Origin: Planctomycetaceae bacterium
GTDB lineage: Bacteria; Planctomycetota; Planctomycetia; Planctomycetales; Planctomycetaceae
Length of the DNA: 5,566 nt
Reading direction: 5' to 3'
NCBI GenBank assembly: GCA_020426425.1
Contig: JAGQQB010000256.1
Span: 1 to 5,566, forward strand
Below are positions 1 to 5,566 of this stretch, piece by piece. Under the pieces are notes generated by a model. The model was not told where the DNA came from. It saw nothing but the letters and a program-made list of their open reading frames with translations, and did no database searches. Positions within the stretch are counted from its first letter, which is position 1; each line of letters starts with the position of its first letter. Position numbers and translations under genes: made by a program.

Positions 1-436
1 GACGCGCATCGGAACGGCGTTTCAAGACGTTGCATGTGCGGATGTCGTCAATGATAGGCCACTCGTGTGCTTCGAGCAGACTGTTCCAACAAGCTACACC
101 GGAAGGCCATCGGATGAGATCCCACAGGCAGTCGCGAGTGTGCGGCACATGTTGTGGCGCACGGTGCTGATCACGCCGCCATATCGCAAGTACTACCTGT
201 ACGCGTCGCCGGTCGCTGAACATCCTCAGGTGCTGCCACAGATCATGTCGATCTACGGAATCACGTTTTACTTGGGGTCCATTGTGCGGTATCGGCCACA
301 CCACTTCGACCGGATTCTCAAGGGGGATTTCGGGCCTTTCATTGAAGCCTTTCTGAACGACCAACCCACGCAGTTCATCTACCTGATGGCGTCCGAGTTT
401 GCGGAGAAGGAAGTGACGAAGGCTGCGATTGTGTGA
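1..436 (+). CDS. YaaC-like protein, C-terminal part (5' end outside window)
   Basis: The frame is open from base 2 to the TGA at 434-436, giving 144 visible residues. A GTG at 65 could serve as a start, but the frame continues through it to the left edge (…CADVVNDRPLV), so this is most likely the tail of a longer gene. The end of the protein carries a compact conserved-looking stretch: IMSIYGITFYLGSIVRYRP, then HHFDRILKG, then FIEAFLNDQPTQFIYLMASE and EVTKAAIV. The pattern 'SIVRYRPHHF…I…F…P…FLYLMASEF' resembles the C-terminal end of YaaC-family proteins (named after Bacillus subtilis YaaC), whose biochemical role is not established. The protein looks soluble, with no transmembrane segment in the visible part. 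An intrinsic terminator lies 137 bases after the stop. The family assignment rests on memory of the motif style and is moderately sure; that the reading frame is real is more certain. Confidence 0.6.
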   Translation, partial: TRIGTAFQDVACADVVNDRPLVCFEQTVPTSYTGRPSDEIPQAVASVRHMLWRTVLITPPYRKYYLYASPVAEHPQVLPQIMSIYGITFYLGSIVRYRPHHFDRILKGDFGPFIEAFLNDQPTQFIYLMASEFAEKEVTKAAIV

Positions 437-497
437 GCGCAATCACGCGCGACCGCTGGCACTCCATAACCGAAGTGGGTTTTGGTTCTGAGAGTTT

Positions 498-527
498 CCG
501 GGTAATGCGGTGTAGATAATGACCCGG
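498..527 (+). repeat. Inverted repeat CCGGGT / ACCCGG
   Basis: Perfect 6-base arms at 498-503 and 522-527 are separated by an 18-base spacer that includes a GATAAT hexamer. It could be an operator-like site or a leader hairpin. The arms are short enough to arise by chance in G+C-rich DNA, so it is recorded only as a candidate. Confidence 0.25.
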
Positions 528-572
528 ACTCGGGAGAGGGTTCGAGACGAGTGCAGAGCACACCACTAGAAT

Positions 573-609
573 CCCACAATTGTGTTCAAACATGATTGTG
601 GGTTTCTTT
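573..609 (+). terminator. Rho-independent terminator downstream of the YaaC-like gene
   Basis: The arms 573-585 (CCCACAATTGTGT) and 590-602 (ACATGATTGTGGG) pair over 13 positions: 11 Watson-Crick pairs and two adjacent G-T wobbles. They close a TCAA tetraloop at 586-589. The 3' side runs directly into TTTCTTT (603-609). This is a classic intrinsic terminator for plus-strand transcription. It lies 137 bases after the YaaC-like stop and 137 bases before the paiB start, so it should insulate the two genes. The opposite strand lacks a T-run of matching quality (AGAAT follows), so the terminator looks one-directional. Confidence 0.8.
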
Positions 610-745
610 ATGCGCGGTTCGTACGTGGTGCAGTTGCCGACCGAAGCCCACTGGGAGCGCCAGTGCATTTGACTGCGGGGGACATCCGCGCATGGGCAGC
701 AAACCCGATCAGTCAACGACCGCCTGCACATCGGACTGATAGCAC

Positions 746-1420
746 ATGTACATTCCGCCAAATTTCCGTGTCGACGACACTGCCAGGTTGTCGGCGTTCA
801 TGGACGCGTACAGTTTTGCGACGCTGGTCACGTGCCAGGACTCGGTGCCGTTCGCAACCCATCTTCCGGTTCGGCACATCTGTGAGGACGGTGCCTGCAC
901 CACTCTCATTGCGCACATGGCTCGAGCGAATCCGCAATGGCGGCACTTCTCGCCAGACGTTGAAGTGCTGACGATTTTCACAGGGCCTCATGCCTACATT
1001 TCGCCCTCCTGGTACGCGACTGAGACGGCAGTGCCAACCTGGAACTACACCGCCGTGCATGTGTACGGATTCCCGACCGTGATTACGGATCATGCTCAAT
1101 TGGTTGCCTTGCTTGAGGAGACCATGCATTTCTACGAGCGAACAATGGCCCGGCCGTGGCCGGGGACTCTACCGCATGAGCTTCGGGACAATCTCATCCG
1201 TTCGATCGTCGCCTTCGAGATTCAGGTGACGCGGATGGAAGGCAAGTTCAAGCTTGGTCAGAATCGTTCTGAAGCCGATCTCGCTGGCGTCTACGACGCC
1301 TTGGCTGCGTCTGCACAGTTTGGAGACCGCGAACTCGCCGACGTCATGGCCTCGGCAGGCTTGGTCAGCGGTTCAATCGGATCCAACTCCGGCGACGAGC
1401 CGGCGAGGTCGAACGACTAG
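746..1420 (+). CDS. paiB: PaiB-family FMN-binding protein
   Basis: A complete 224-residue protein of the PaiB / FMN-binding negative transcriptional regulator family, which has a split-barrel flavin-binding fold. Family landmarks are in the usual order: MYIPPNF at the N-terminus, FATHLP (36-41), HMARANPQW (57-65), GPHAYISPSWY (80-90), VPTWNYTAVHVYG (96-108), and near the end IVAFEI (154-159) and EGKFKLGQNR (165-174). B. subtilis PaiB was described as a repressor of protease and sporulation genes; many homologues are known only as flavin-binding proteins, so a DNA-binding role here is not shown. The ATG at 746 is fixed by an in-frame TAG at 740-742 and by the match of MYIPPNF to the family start. 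No clear Shine-Dalgarno motif precedes it. The last 45 or so residues, ending in an S/G/N/D-rich tail, look unconserved. No paiA acetyltransferase partner is visible beside it. The gene stands alone, after a terminator and convergent with the next gene. Confidence 0.92.
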   Translation: MYIPPNFRVDDTARLSAFMDAYSFATLVTCQDSVPFATHLPVRHICEDGACTTLIAHMARANPQWRHFSPDVEVLTIFTGPHAYISPSWYATETAVPTWNYTAVHVYGFPTVITDHAQLVALLEETMHFYERTMARPWPGTLPHELRDNLIRSIVAFEIQVTRMEGKFKLGQNRSEADLAGVYDALAASAQFGDRELADVMASAGLVSGSIGSNSGDEPARSND

Positions 1421-1430
1421 CGGCGACGTC

Positions 1431-1464
1431 CAATTCGATTCCAGCGTTCGTTGAATCGGAATTG
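1431..1464. terminator. Bulged inverted repeat between convergent genes, possible bidirectional terminator
   Basis: CAATTCGATTC (1431-1441) pairs with GAATC-G-GAATTG (1453-1464), leaving one bulged G at 1458 and an 11-base loop. It sits inside the 54-base gap between the stop codons of paiB (plus) and the M50 fusion gene (minus), the usual place for a shared terminator. Neither strand has a T-run after the stem, so it is not a canonical intrinsic terminator. It could instead stabilise 3' ends. Confidence 0.45.
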
Positions 1465-1474
1465 CTGCACTTGG

Positions 1475-3634
1475 TTAGATCCCGTGCCACTCATGGACCC
1501 GGTTCCGTAGCCAGCGGTCGCCCCAGCGGAATAGGGCGTCGCGGAGGCTGCCGTGGTGCAGGCGGAAGAGGACTTGGCCACGTTGGCCGAGGATGTGCGG
1601 GACATCGTCGTGGCTGAGGAAGGCAAATCGGGCGGAGGCCGTCGGTTCGAGCAGTTGCCATTGCGGGCCGGCTTGGGTCGTCTTGGGGGCGACCGGCAAT
1701 GGTCCTCCAAGTTGGGCACCAAGTCCGGCATGAATGGGCAGGAGCGACAGACGCGGTTCCAGCATGCGCACGGTCACCGGATGGCCAACGTGATAACTTC
1801 CCCAGGCACGCCATTCGCCCGTCAGTTCCTGCGTGCCGAGGTACGGGAATTCCGATGCGGGAATGCTGGCGAGGATTTCAGTCTGATCGGGATCAGCAAG
1901 CAGCAGCAGTTCGGTGCCAGGTGGTGTGTACTGACCTGCCCATTCGTCGAGTTGACTCGAGAGCACTCGACCCGCCGCTGGCGCCCGGATGACGAGTTGA
2001 TCAAGCAAGCCTTGTAGCTCAAGACAACGAGCGGCGAGTGACTCGGTCGTTTCCGCTTCCATCGCAGCGGCGGCCACGGCCCCGCGCTGCAGGTAGCTGC
2101 GATGTCGCAGGCGCGATTGCTCCAGTTGAATCTGATGGCTTTTGAGTTCCGTTACGAGCGGTCGGTTCCGCAGTCGCAGCAGTACTTGTCCGGCAGCCAC
2201 CTGATCGCCTTGCGCGACGAGCACTTCCTCAACGAACCCGGCCGGTACATTGCGAATCGGCATCAGTGGCTGAGCTTCTGTGATCGCGGGAAACGCCGTG
2301 CGACTGGGGGCGGGCAATTTCCCGGTGATGGACCAGCAGCCGTAACCGAGGAGAAAGCTGACGAACAGGCACCGTAGTTTCTGAGCAGGTTGCAGCGAAT
2401 TTCCCGTAGTGAGGCGGAAGGTGGTCTGCAACAGCGGACGCACGAGCGACAAGCCGAGAAAGATCGCCGCCATCAACAGACCGATTCCCGGCAACAGGTT
2501 GAGCGCCCCGAGCGTGAGCGACGCGGTGATCAGCAGCGTCCAGCCGGACGACATCACTCCATAGATCGGCACCAACCATGAACGCTCGGTTTGGCCATGA
2601 GCGGGGAGCCGCTTGCCCAGGAACAGCCAATTGAGTCGATCGAAGACCCAACGTCGTCCGCGCGTGGAGAGATTCGGAAGTTCAAGCCAATCGGACAGCA
2701 GGTAGTAGCCGTCGAACCGCATCAGAGGGTTAAGGTTGAACAGGATCGTGACCACGCTCGCGGTGACCATCACATTTGCCGCATGCTGTCGCAGCAGGGC
2801 CGATTCCGAATGCGCGAACAGAATCGCAGCGACCGCAGCGAGGAACAACTCGACGAGCATCCCGGCCGCCGCAGTGAGCATGCGCTGCCACTTGTAGGGG
2901 AATCGCCAACTGCTGGTCACATCGACATACGGCAGTGGCACGAGCAGCAGCAGCAACACTCCGCTCGATCGCACTGGACCGCCGTAGTGTCGGCAAACGA
3001 TGGCGTGCGCCAACTCATGCACGAGCTTGAGTACCGTCCAGGTGATGAGGAGCCACTGCCAATTGTGCTGGTCGAGAATCTGTTGTCCAGTCGCTGTAAA
3101 CGTGGGCCAGTTGAGCAAAAGTTCCATCCCGCCCCAGAGTGCAATCACCAGCCAGGTGATTGCCAGCCAGGGGCCGATTAACCAACCGAATCCCGACTCC
3201 AATAGGCGGATGAGCGAATCGGGATTCAGTAACGGGATCTTGAGCATCACTGGGTTGAGAAGTTCCCAGCGTTTGCGAAGGGCATGTTGTTTGCGCCACC
3301 CCGCGAGTCGCTCCCCGGCCCCGGTCGAGGCGGACTCGACCAACTCATGTTCCACCAGCCAGTGACATAGCTGCGTTGCCTGTTGTTCATCGACCGCGGC
3401 GGTGCCCAGTTGACGTGAGGTTTCGGCGATCGCCTGCGTCACCGTGTTGTGCCCATCCAGTTGTGCCAGGAATGCGGCCTCGGACAATCCAACACGAAAG
3501 CAGTGCCCACGAACGCGGTCTTCCAGGAGATAGCTTGACTGACCGGCGTACTCCTGTAACTGCAGCTCAATTCCCTCTCGCAACCGCGGCCGGGCGTTGG
3601 CCAGCTGGAACGTGGCATGTTCGAATTGAGTCAT
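1475..3634 (-). CDS. PqqD-like / M50 (site-2-type) metalloprotease / lipoyl-HlyD fusion, inner-membrane protein
   Basis: A 719-residue polytopic membrane protein with three parts. Residues 14-102 look like a PqqD-like winged-helix domain (ARPRLREGIELQLQEY…FLAQLDGHNTVTQAI…LCHWLVEHELVE). Residues 147-437 form a membrane core of about eight hydrophobic segments with HELAH (206-210; His/Glu zinc and catalytic residues) and NPLMRFDGYY (302-311), whose Asp308 is the expected third zinc ligand. VPLPYVDVTSSWRF (232-245) also fits the SpoIVFB/YydH-like peptidase group (COG1994). After the last membrane helix (420-437), residues 461-595 hold two lipoyl half-motifs (AGFVEEVLVAQGDQVAAGQ and IRAPAAGRVLSS) around a short helical hairpin (492-546), then an adaptor-like barrel to the end. 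KLR before the last helix puts this part in the periplasm. Family members cleave within membranes; here the substrate is unknown. The start at 3634 is chosen because AGGA lies 6 bases upstream and the conserved part begins there; the frame extends to an ATG at 3739 but adds only 35 Arg-rich residues. All key protease residues are intact. Confidence 0.88.
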   Translation of the reverse strand: MTQFEHATFQLANARPRLREGIELQLQEYAGQSSYLLEDRVRGHCFRVGLSEAAFLAQLDGHNTVTQAIAETSRQLGTAAVDEQQATQLCHWLVEHELVESASTGAGERLAGWRKQHALRKRWELLNPVMLKIPLLNPDSLIRLLESGFGWLIGPWLAITWLVIALWGGMELLLNWPTFTATGQQILDQHNWQWLLITWTVLKLVHELAHAIVCRHYGGPVRSSGVLLLLLVPLPYVDVTSSWRFPYKWQRMLTAAAGMLVELFLAAVAAILFAHSESALLRQHAANVMVTASVVTILFNLNPLMRFDGYYLLSDWLELPNLSTRGRRWVFDRLNWLFLGKRLPAHGQTERSWLVPIYGVMSSGWTLLITASLTLGALNLLPGIGLLMAAIFLGLSLVRPLLQTTFRLTTGNSLQPAQKLRCLFVSFLLGYGCWSITGKLPAPSRTAFPAITEAQPLMPIRNVPAGFVEEVLVAQGDQVAAGQVLLRLRNRPLVTELKSHQIQLEQSRLRHRSYLQRGAVAAAAMEAETTESLAARCLELQGLLDQLVIRAPAAGRVLSSQLDEWAGQYTPPGTELLLLADPDQTEILASIPASEFPYLGTQELTGEWRAWGSYHVGHPVTVRMLEPRLSLLPIHAGLGAQLGGPLPVAPKTTQAGPQWQLLEPTASARFAFLSHDDVPHILGQRGQVLFRLHHGSLRDALFRWGDRWLRNRVHEWHGI

Positions 3635-3644
3635 TTTGTGTCCT
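3632..3644 (-). promoter_or_regulatory. Shine-Dalgarno motif and start codon that set the N-terminus of the M50 fusion
   Basis: On the minus strand AGGA (3644-3641) is followed by six bases (CACAAA) and ATG (3634-3632). This spacing supports initiation here rather than at the in-frame ATG 105 bases upstream (3739). Confidence 0.65.
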
Positions 3645-3645
3645 G

Positions 3646-3681
3646 GTTGTCGCGTCGTGCGTCGTCGCTTCCTGCGTTGTC
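3646..3681. repeat. Imperfect 15-base tandem repeat, about 2.4 copies
   Basis: GTTGTCGCGTCGTGC (3646-3660) is followed directly by GTCGTCGCTTCCTGC (3661-3675), 12 of 15 identical, and then by a partial third copy GTTGTC (3676-3681). It lies in the gap just upstream of the M50 fusion start. Read in the fusion's frame it gives the Arg-rich residues that would precede the chosen start. It may be a small slippage product with no function. Confidence 0.4.
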
Positions 3682-3724
3682 TGGGGATAAGTGCAGAGGA
3701 GCGTCGTTTGACTTTCCAAAGCGT

Positions 3725-3746
3725 GTGAGACTGGCGCAACTCTCAC
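3725..3746 (-). repeat. Hairpin GTGAGA / TCTCAC in the gap between the two minus-strand genes
   Basis: Perfect 6-base arms (3725-3730 and 3741-3746) surround a 10-base loop, 42 bases after the stop of the adaptor gene. On the minus strand no T-run follows (ACACGCTTTGG), so it is unlikely to be an efficient intrinsic terminator. It could be an RNA-processing or stability element within a shared transcript, or chance. Confidence 0.3.
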
Positions 3747-3787
3747 GTATGTGCAGCCCGCCGTTCCCCACCACATGGATTGATCCG

Positions 3788-5566
3788 TCAAAACCCGATC
3801 GTTGATCGGACCCACTCCCATGGCTTGTGAAACAGGCACCAAGCGATGGTTTGCCTGGGGGTCGTGATCCGGGCAGTGCCGGACATCCCCGGACGGAGCA
3901 GTTCTTTCTCATTGGCGATTTCGACCTCAGCGATCACCGCCAGCCCCGACGCACGCTCCTCTGCTCGGGGTGCGATGTGGGCGACGATCCCGGTCAGCGG
4001 ATCGCCGGAGACTCCGTTGAGCCACACTTGAACAGATTGCCCGATTGCCAATTGCGTCGCTTCGTCGGTTGGGACCTCGAGTTCCAGACGCATCGGTGAG
4101 AGGGGGCCAATCTCGAACAAGACATCTCCCAGACCAACCGGCTTCCCTTCCCCACGCCGCATGGCGCTCGACAGCACAATGCCATCGCACGGGGCGGCTA
4201 TCGTGAGGTGTTCTTCTTGATGCTGGAGCAACTGTTGCTCGACAAACAGGCGTTCCTGTTCGAGTGAGGCGAGCAGCGACTCCGAAACGGCGTCGCTCGC
4301 AAGCTTGATGTTTCGTTCCCGCAACGCCTTCTCGCGGTCAGCGATTACACCGGCGAGTTTCCAGCGAACCTCGCGGCCATCGAGTTGTGCGAGTGGATCG
4401 CCCGCCCGCACCAGATCGCCCGCTTCGACCAGGGAGGTCTGAATCATGCCATTGAACGGAGCGGAGGCATAACGCCGCAGAACCGGCTGCGCGACGACCG
4501 GACAGCGAACGCGGTAGGGGATCTTAACCACGAATGGCGTCACGACGATGGCGGCAACAAGACTCAGCAGGCAGAGCGTCAGCAGTCGTTTCCGCCACGT
4601 GTCGGGAATCAGGCGGCTCAGCCGAGGGCGACGGCGTTGTTTCGCCTGGGCGATTGCAGTTCCAATGTGCGGCTCACTCGCTCTGAGGAACTGCTGAATT
4701 CGGTCGAGCGCCGCCACTGGGGGATTGGCAATCAGCCACGCGCCCACAATCTCACCTGATTGACTCGTGAGCGGGATACTGAGCAGGTGTTGAAAGTGAA
4801 ATTCGCGTCCGAGTCGCTGGTGGGCATGGTACGCGAGGCTGGTCAATTGCGATCTGGTCTCCGCACTAGACCGAGCGTCCCACTCGATCAGTTCGCCATG
4901 AGTGGTCGTCTCGACGAGTGCCTGACGCAGTCGCACATTCAGATCGCTGTTGGCCTCATGTTGCGACAGGCCCGACATCGCGACGATTTGCGTACGGACT
5001 CCCCTGCCCCAGGCAAAGGCGACACGTTCCACACCAAGAAAGGCCTGCAGGTCGTTCGCGAATCGTGTGAGGCCGACAATGGCGTCTTCGCTGCGCAGCA
5101 GCCGAGTCGTGGCCTCGCAAATCGCCGCGACCGCGTGCATCTGCCAGTCGTGGTCCTGGCCAAATCGCGATTGTTCCCACAACTGCTGATACGCGGCCAC
5201 CAGTTGCACGACGGCGACCGCATGCGGCACGATGGTTTGTGTCGATCTCAGCCCCAGCAGCAAGACTTGAGTCTGCTGCCCTGCGCATGCTTGCGGAAAG
5301 GCGATCAATGTTTCGATTGCCGCGTGATCGATACGGGCGATCTGGATTTCGTTCCGCTCCACGGCGTGCTGACAGAGTGGTTCCCAGAGCTTATGGAGCG
5401 ATTCGGGTGTCGTCTGGATGTCGAGCGTGGGAAGGCGAATGTCGTCCAGGAGACGCCACTCCCCTTGATCGCCCCGCAGCGTCCAGACAAAGTCGGCCTG
5501 CGCCTCTTCGAGCAGGAGTCGATGCAATCCAGCGCTGACTTCTGCCGGTTGCCTGTTATGACGAAT
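3788..5566 (-). CDS. GAF-domain HlyD-type membrane adaptor protein (N-terminus outside window)
   Basis: The frame is open from the right edge to the TGA at 3788-3790, giving 592 visible residues. A TTG at 5527-5525 is a possible start, but 13 further codons (IRHNRQPAEVSAG) run on to the edge, so the gene is probably truncated by the window. Numbering from that TTG: residues 1-120 look like the end of a first GAF-like domain (QTQVLLLGL then a long helix). Residues 131-295 form a second GAF-like domain (AFLGVERVAFAWG…LLSIPLTSQSGEIVGAWLIANPP). A basic stretch, RRRPRLSRL…TWRKR (298-314), precedes one membrane helix (315-335), so the GAF part is cytoplasmic. Residues 342-394 (APFNGMIQTSLVEAGDLVRAG) and 440-475 (LTIAAPCDGIVLSS) are the two lipoyl halves, with a coiled-coil hairpin of about 388-438 between them. 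A beta-barrel region follows to LRPGMSG (543-550). Such adaptors bridge an inner-membrane transporter to an outer-membrane channel. It lies 153 bases upstream of, and on the same strand as, the M50 fusion gene, with which it probably works. What the GAF domain binds is unknown. Confidence 0.87.
   Translation of the reverse strand: MRHNRQPAEVSAGLHRLLLEEAQADFVWTLRGDQGEWRLLDDIRLPTLDIQTTPESLHKLWEPLCQHAVERNEIQIARIDHAAIETLIAFPQACAGQQTQVLLLGLRSTQTIVPHAVAVVQLVAAYQQLWEQSRFGQDHDWQMHAVAAICEATTRLLRSEDAIVGLTRFANDLQAFLGVERVAFAWGRGVRTQIVAMSGLSQHEANSDLNVRLRQALVETTTHGELIEWDARSSAETRSQLTSLAYHAHQRLGREFHFQHLLSIPLTSQSGEIVGAWLIANPPVAALDRIQQFLRASEPHIGTAIAQAKQRRRPRLSRLIPDTWRKRLLTLCLLSLVAAIVVTPFVVKIPYRVRCPVVAQPVLRRYASAPFNGMIQTSLVEAGDLVRAGDPLAQLDGREVRWKLAGVIADREKALRERNIKLASDAVSESLLASLEQERLFVEQQLLQHQEEHLTIAAPCDGIVLSSAMRRGEGKPVGLGDVLFEIGPLSPMRLELEVPTDEATQLAIGQSVQVWLNGVSGDPLTGIVAHIAPRAEERASGLAVIAEVEIANEKELLRPGMSGTARITTPRQTIAWCLFHKPWEWVRSTIGF

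Larger units (their letters stand above)
437..745. other. Intergenic region between the YaaC-like gene and paiB
   Basis: About 300 bases without a convincing gene. It contains an inverted repeat with 6-base arms (CCGGGT 498-503, ACCCGG 522-527), a GATAAT -10-like hexamer at 515-520 without a good -35 partner, a strong terminator at 573-609, and a TTGACT -35-like hexamer at 669-674 without a good -10 box. The promoter of paiB presumably lies between the terminator and 745, but I cannot place it. Reading frames across 582-971 overlap paiB in another frame and look like shadows. Confidence 0.6.

Noticed and set aside
437..450. GCGC-N6-GCGC hairpin right after the YaaC-like stop
   Set aside because: The stem is only four bases, the arms are palindromic and no T-run follows. 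The terminator at 573-609 is a far better candidate.
539..552. GGTTCGAGAC, resembling a tRNA T-loop
   Set aside because: The flanks do not form a T-stem, and no acceptor, D or anticodon arms can be folded around it.
669..697. TTGACT (-35-like) as a paiB promoter
   Set aside because: At 16-18 bases downstream there is only G-rich sequence (around 690-698) with no plausible -10 box.
713..1129. Minus-strand open frame (138 codons) opposite paiB
   Set aside because: It overlaps the conserved PaiB motifs on the other strand and its translation has no recognisable features.
2591..3181. Long plus-strand open frame (196 codons) opposite the M50 fusion
   Set aside because: It is antisense to conserved coding sequence, including the HELAH and NPLMRFDGYY regions. 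Its product is low-complexity, Q/E/R/H-rich and unlike any known family, as expected of a shadow frame in G+C-rich DNA.
3708..3713. TTGACT on the plus strand upstream of the minus-strand M50 gene
   Set aside because: It points away from any gene on the plus strand and has no -10 partner. The flanking genes are on the minus strand.

Overview
The window comes from a moderately G+C-rich bacterial chromosome. The two large minus-strand proteins look most like families common in Planctomycetes: a PqqD-like/M50/lipoyl fusion and a GAF-bearing HlyD-type adaptor. That assignment is an inference from protein style; there is no rRNA or other taxonomic marker here. No tRNA, rRNA, CRISPR, insertion sequence or integrase is visible.

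Layout from left to right: (1) the 3' end of a plus-strand gene for a YaaC-like protein, cut by the left edge (1-436). (2) A gap of about 300 bases (437-745) with a strong intrinsic terminator at 573-609. (3) A complete plus-strand gene for a PaiB-family FMN-binding protein (746-1420). (4) A 54-base convergent gap holding a bulged hairpin (1431-1464). (5) A minus-strand gene (1475-3634) for a 719-residue membrane protein that joins a PqqD-like N-terminal domain, a zinc metalloprotease membrane core (HELAH, plus an Asp in NPLMRFDGYY) and a periplasmic lipoyl/HlyD-like module. (6) A 153-base gap with a small hairpin and an imperfect tandem repeat. (7) A minus-strand gene (3788 to the right edge, 5' end missing) for a protein with one or two cytoplasmic GAF-like domains, one transmembrane helix and a HlyD-type periplasmic adaptor.

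The two minus-strand genes are probably transcribed together, adaptor first and protease second. They very likely form one envelope machine. Both anchor a lipoyl/HlyD module in the inner membrane, and their C-terminal tails align without gaps. A reasonable hypothesis is a peptide- or protein-processing and export apparatus. The PqqD-like domain would bind a substrate, the M50 core would cut or pass it, the adaptors would reach towards the outer membrane, and the GAF part would sense a cytoplasmic signal. No transport ATPase, outer-membrane channel or substrate gene lies within the window, so the function is unproven. The YaaC-like and PaiB-like genes on the other strand look like unrelated neighbours.
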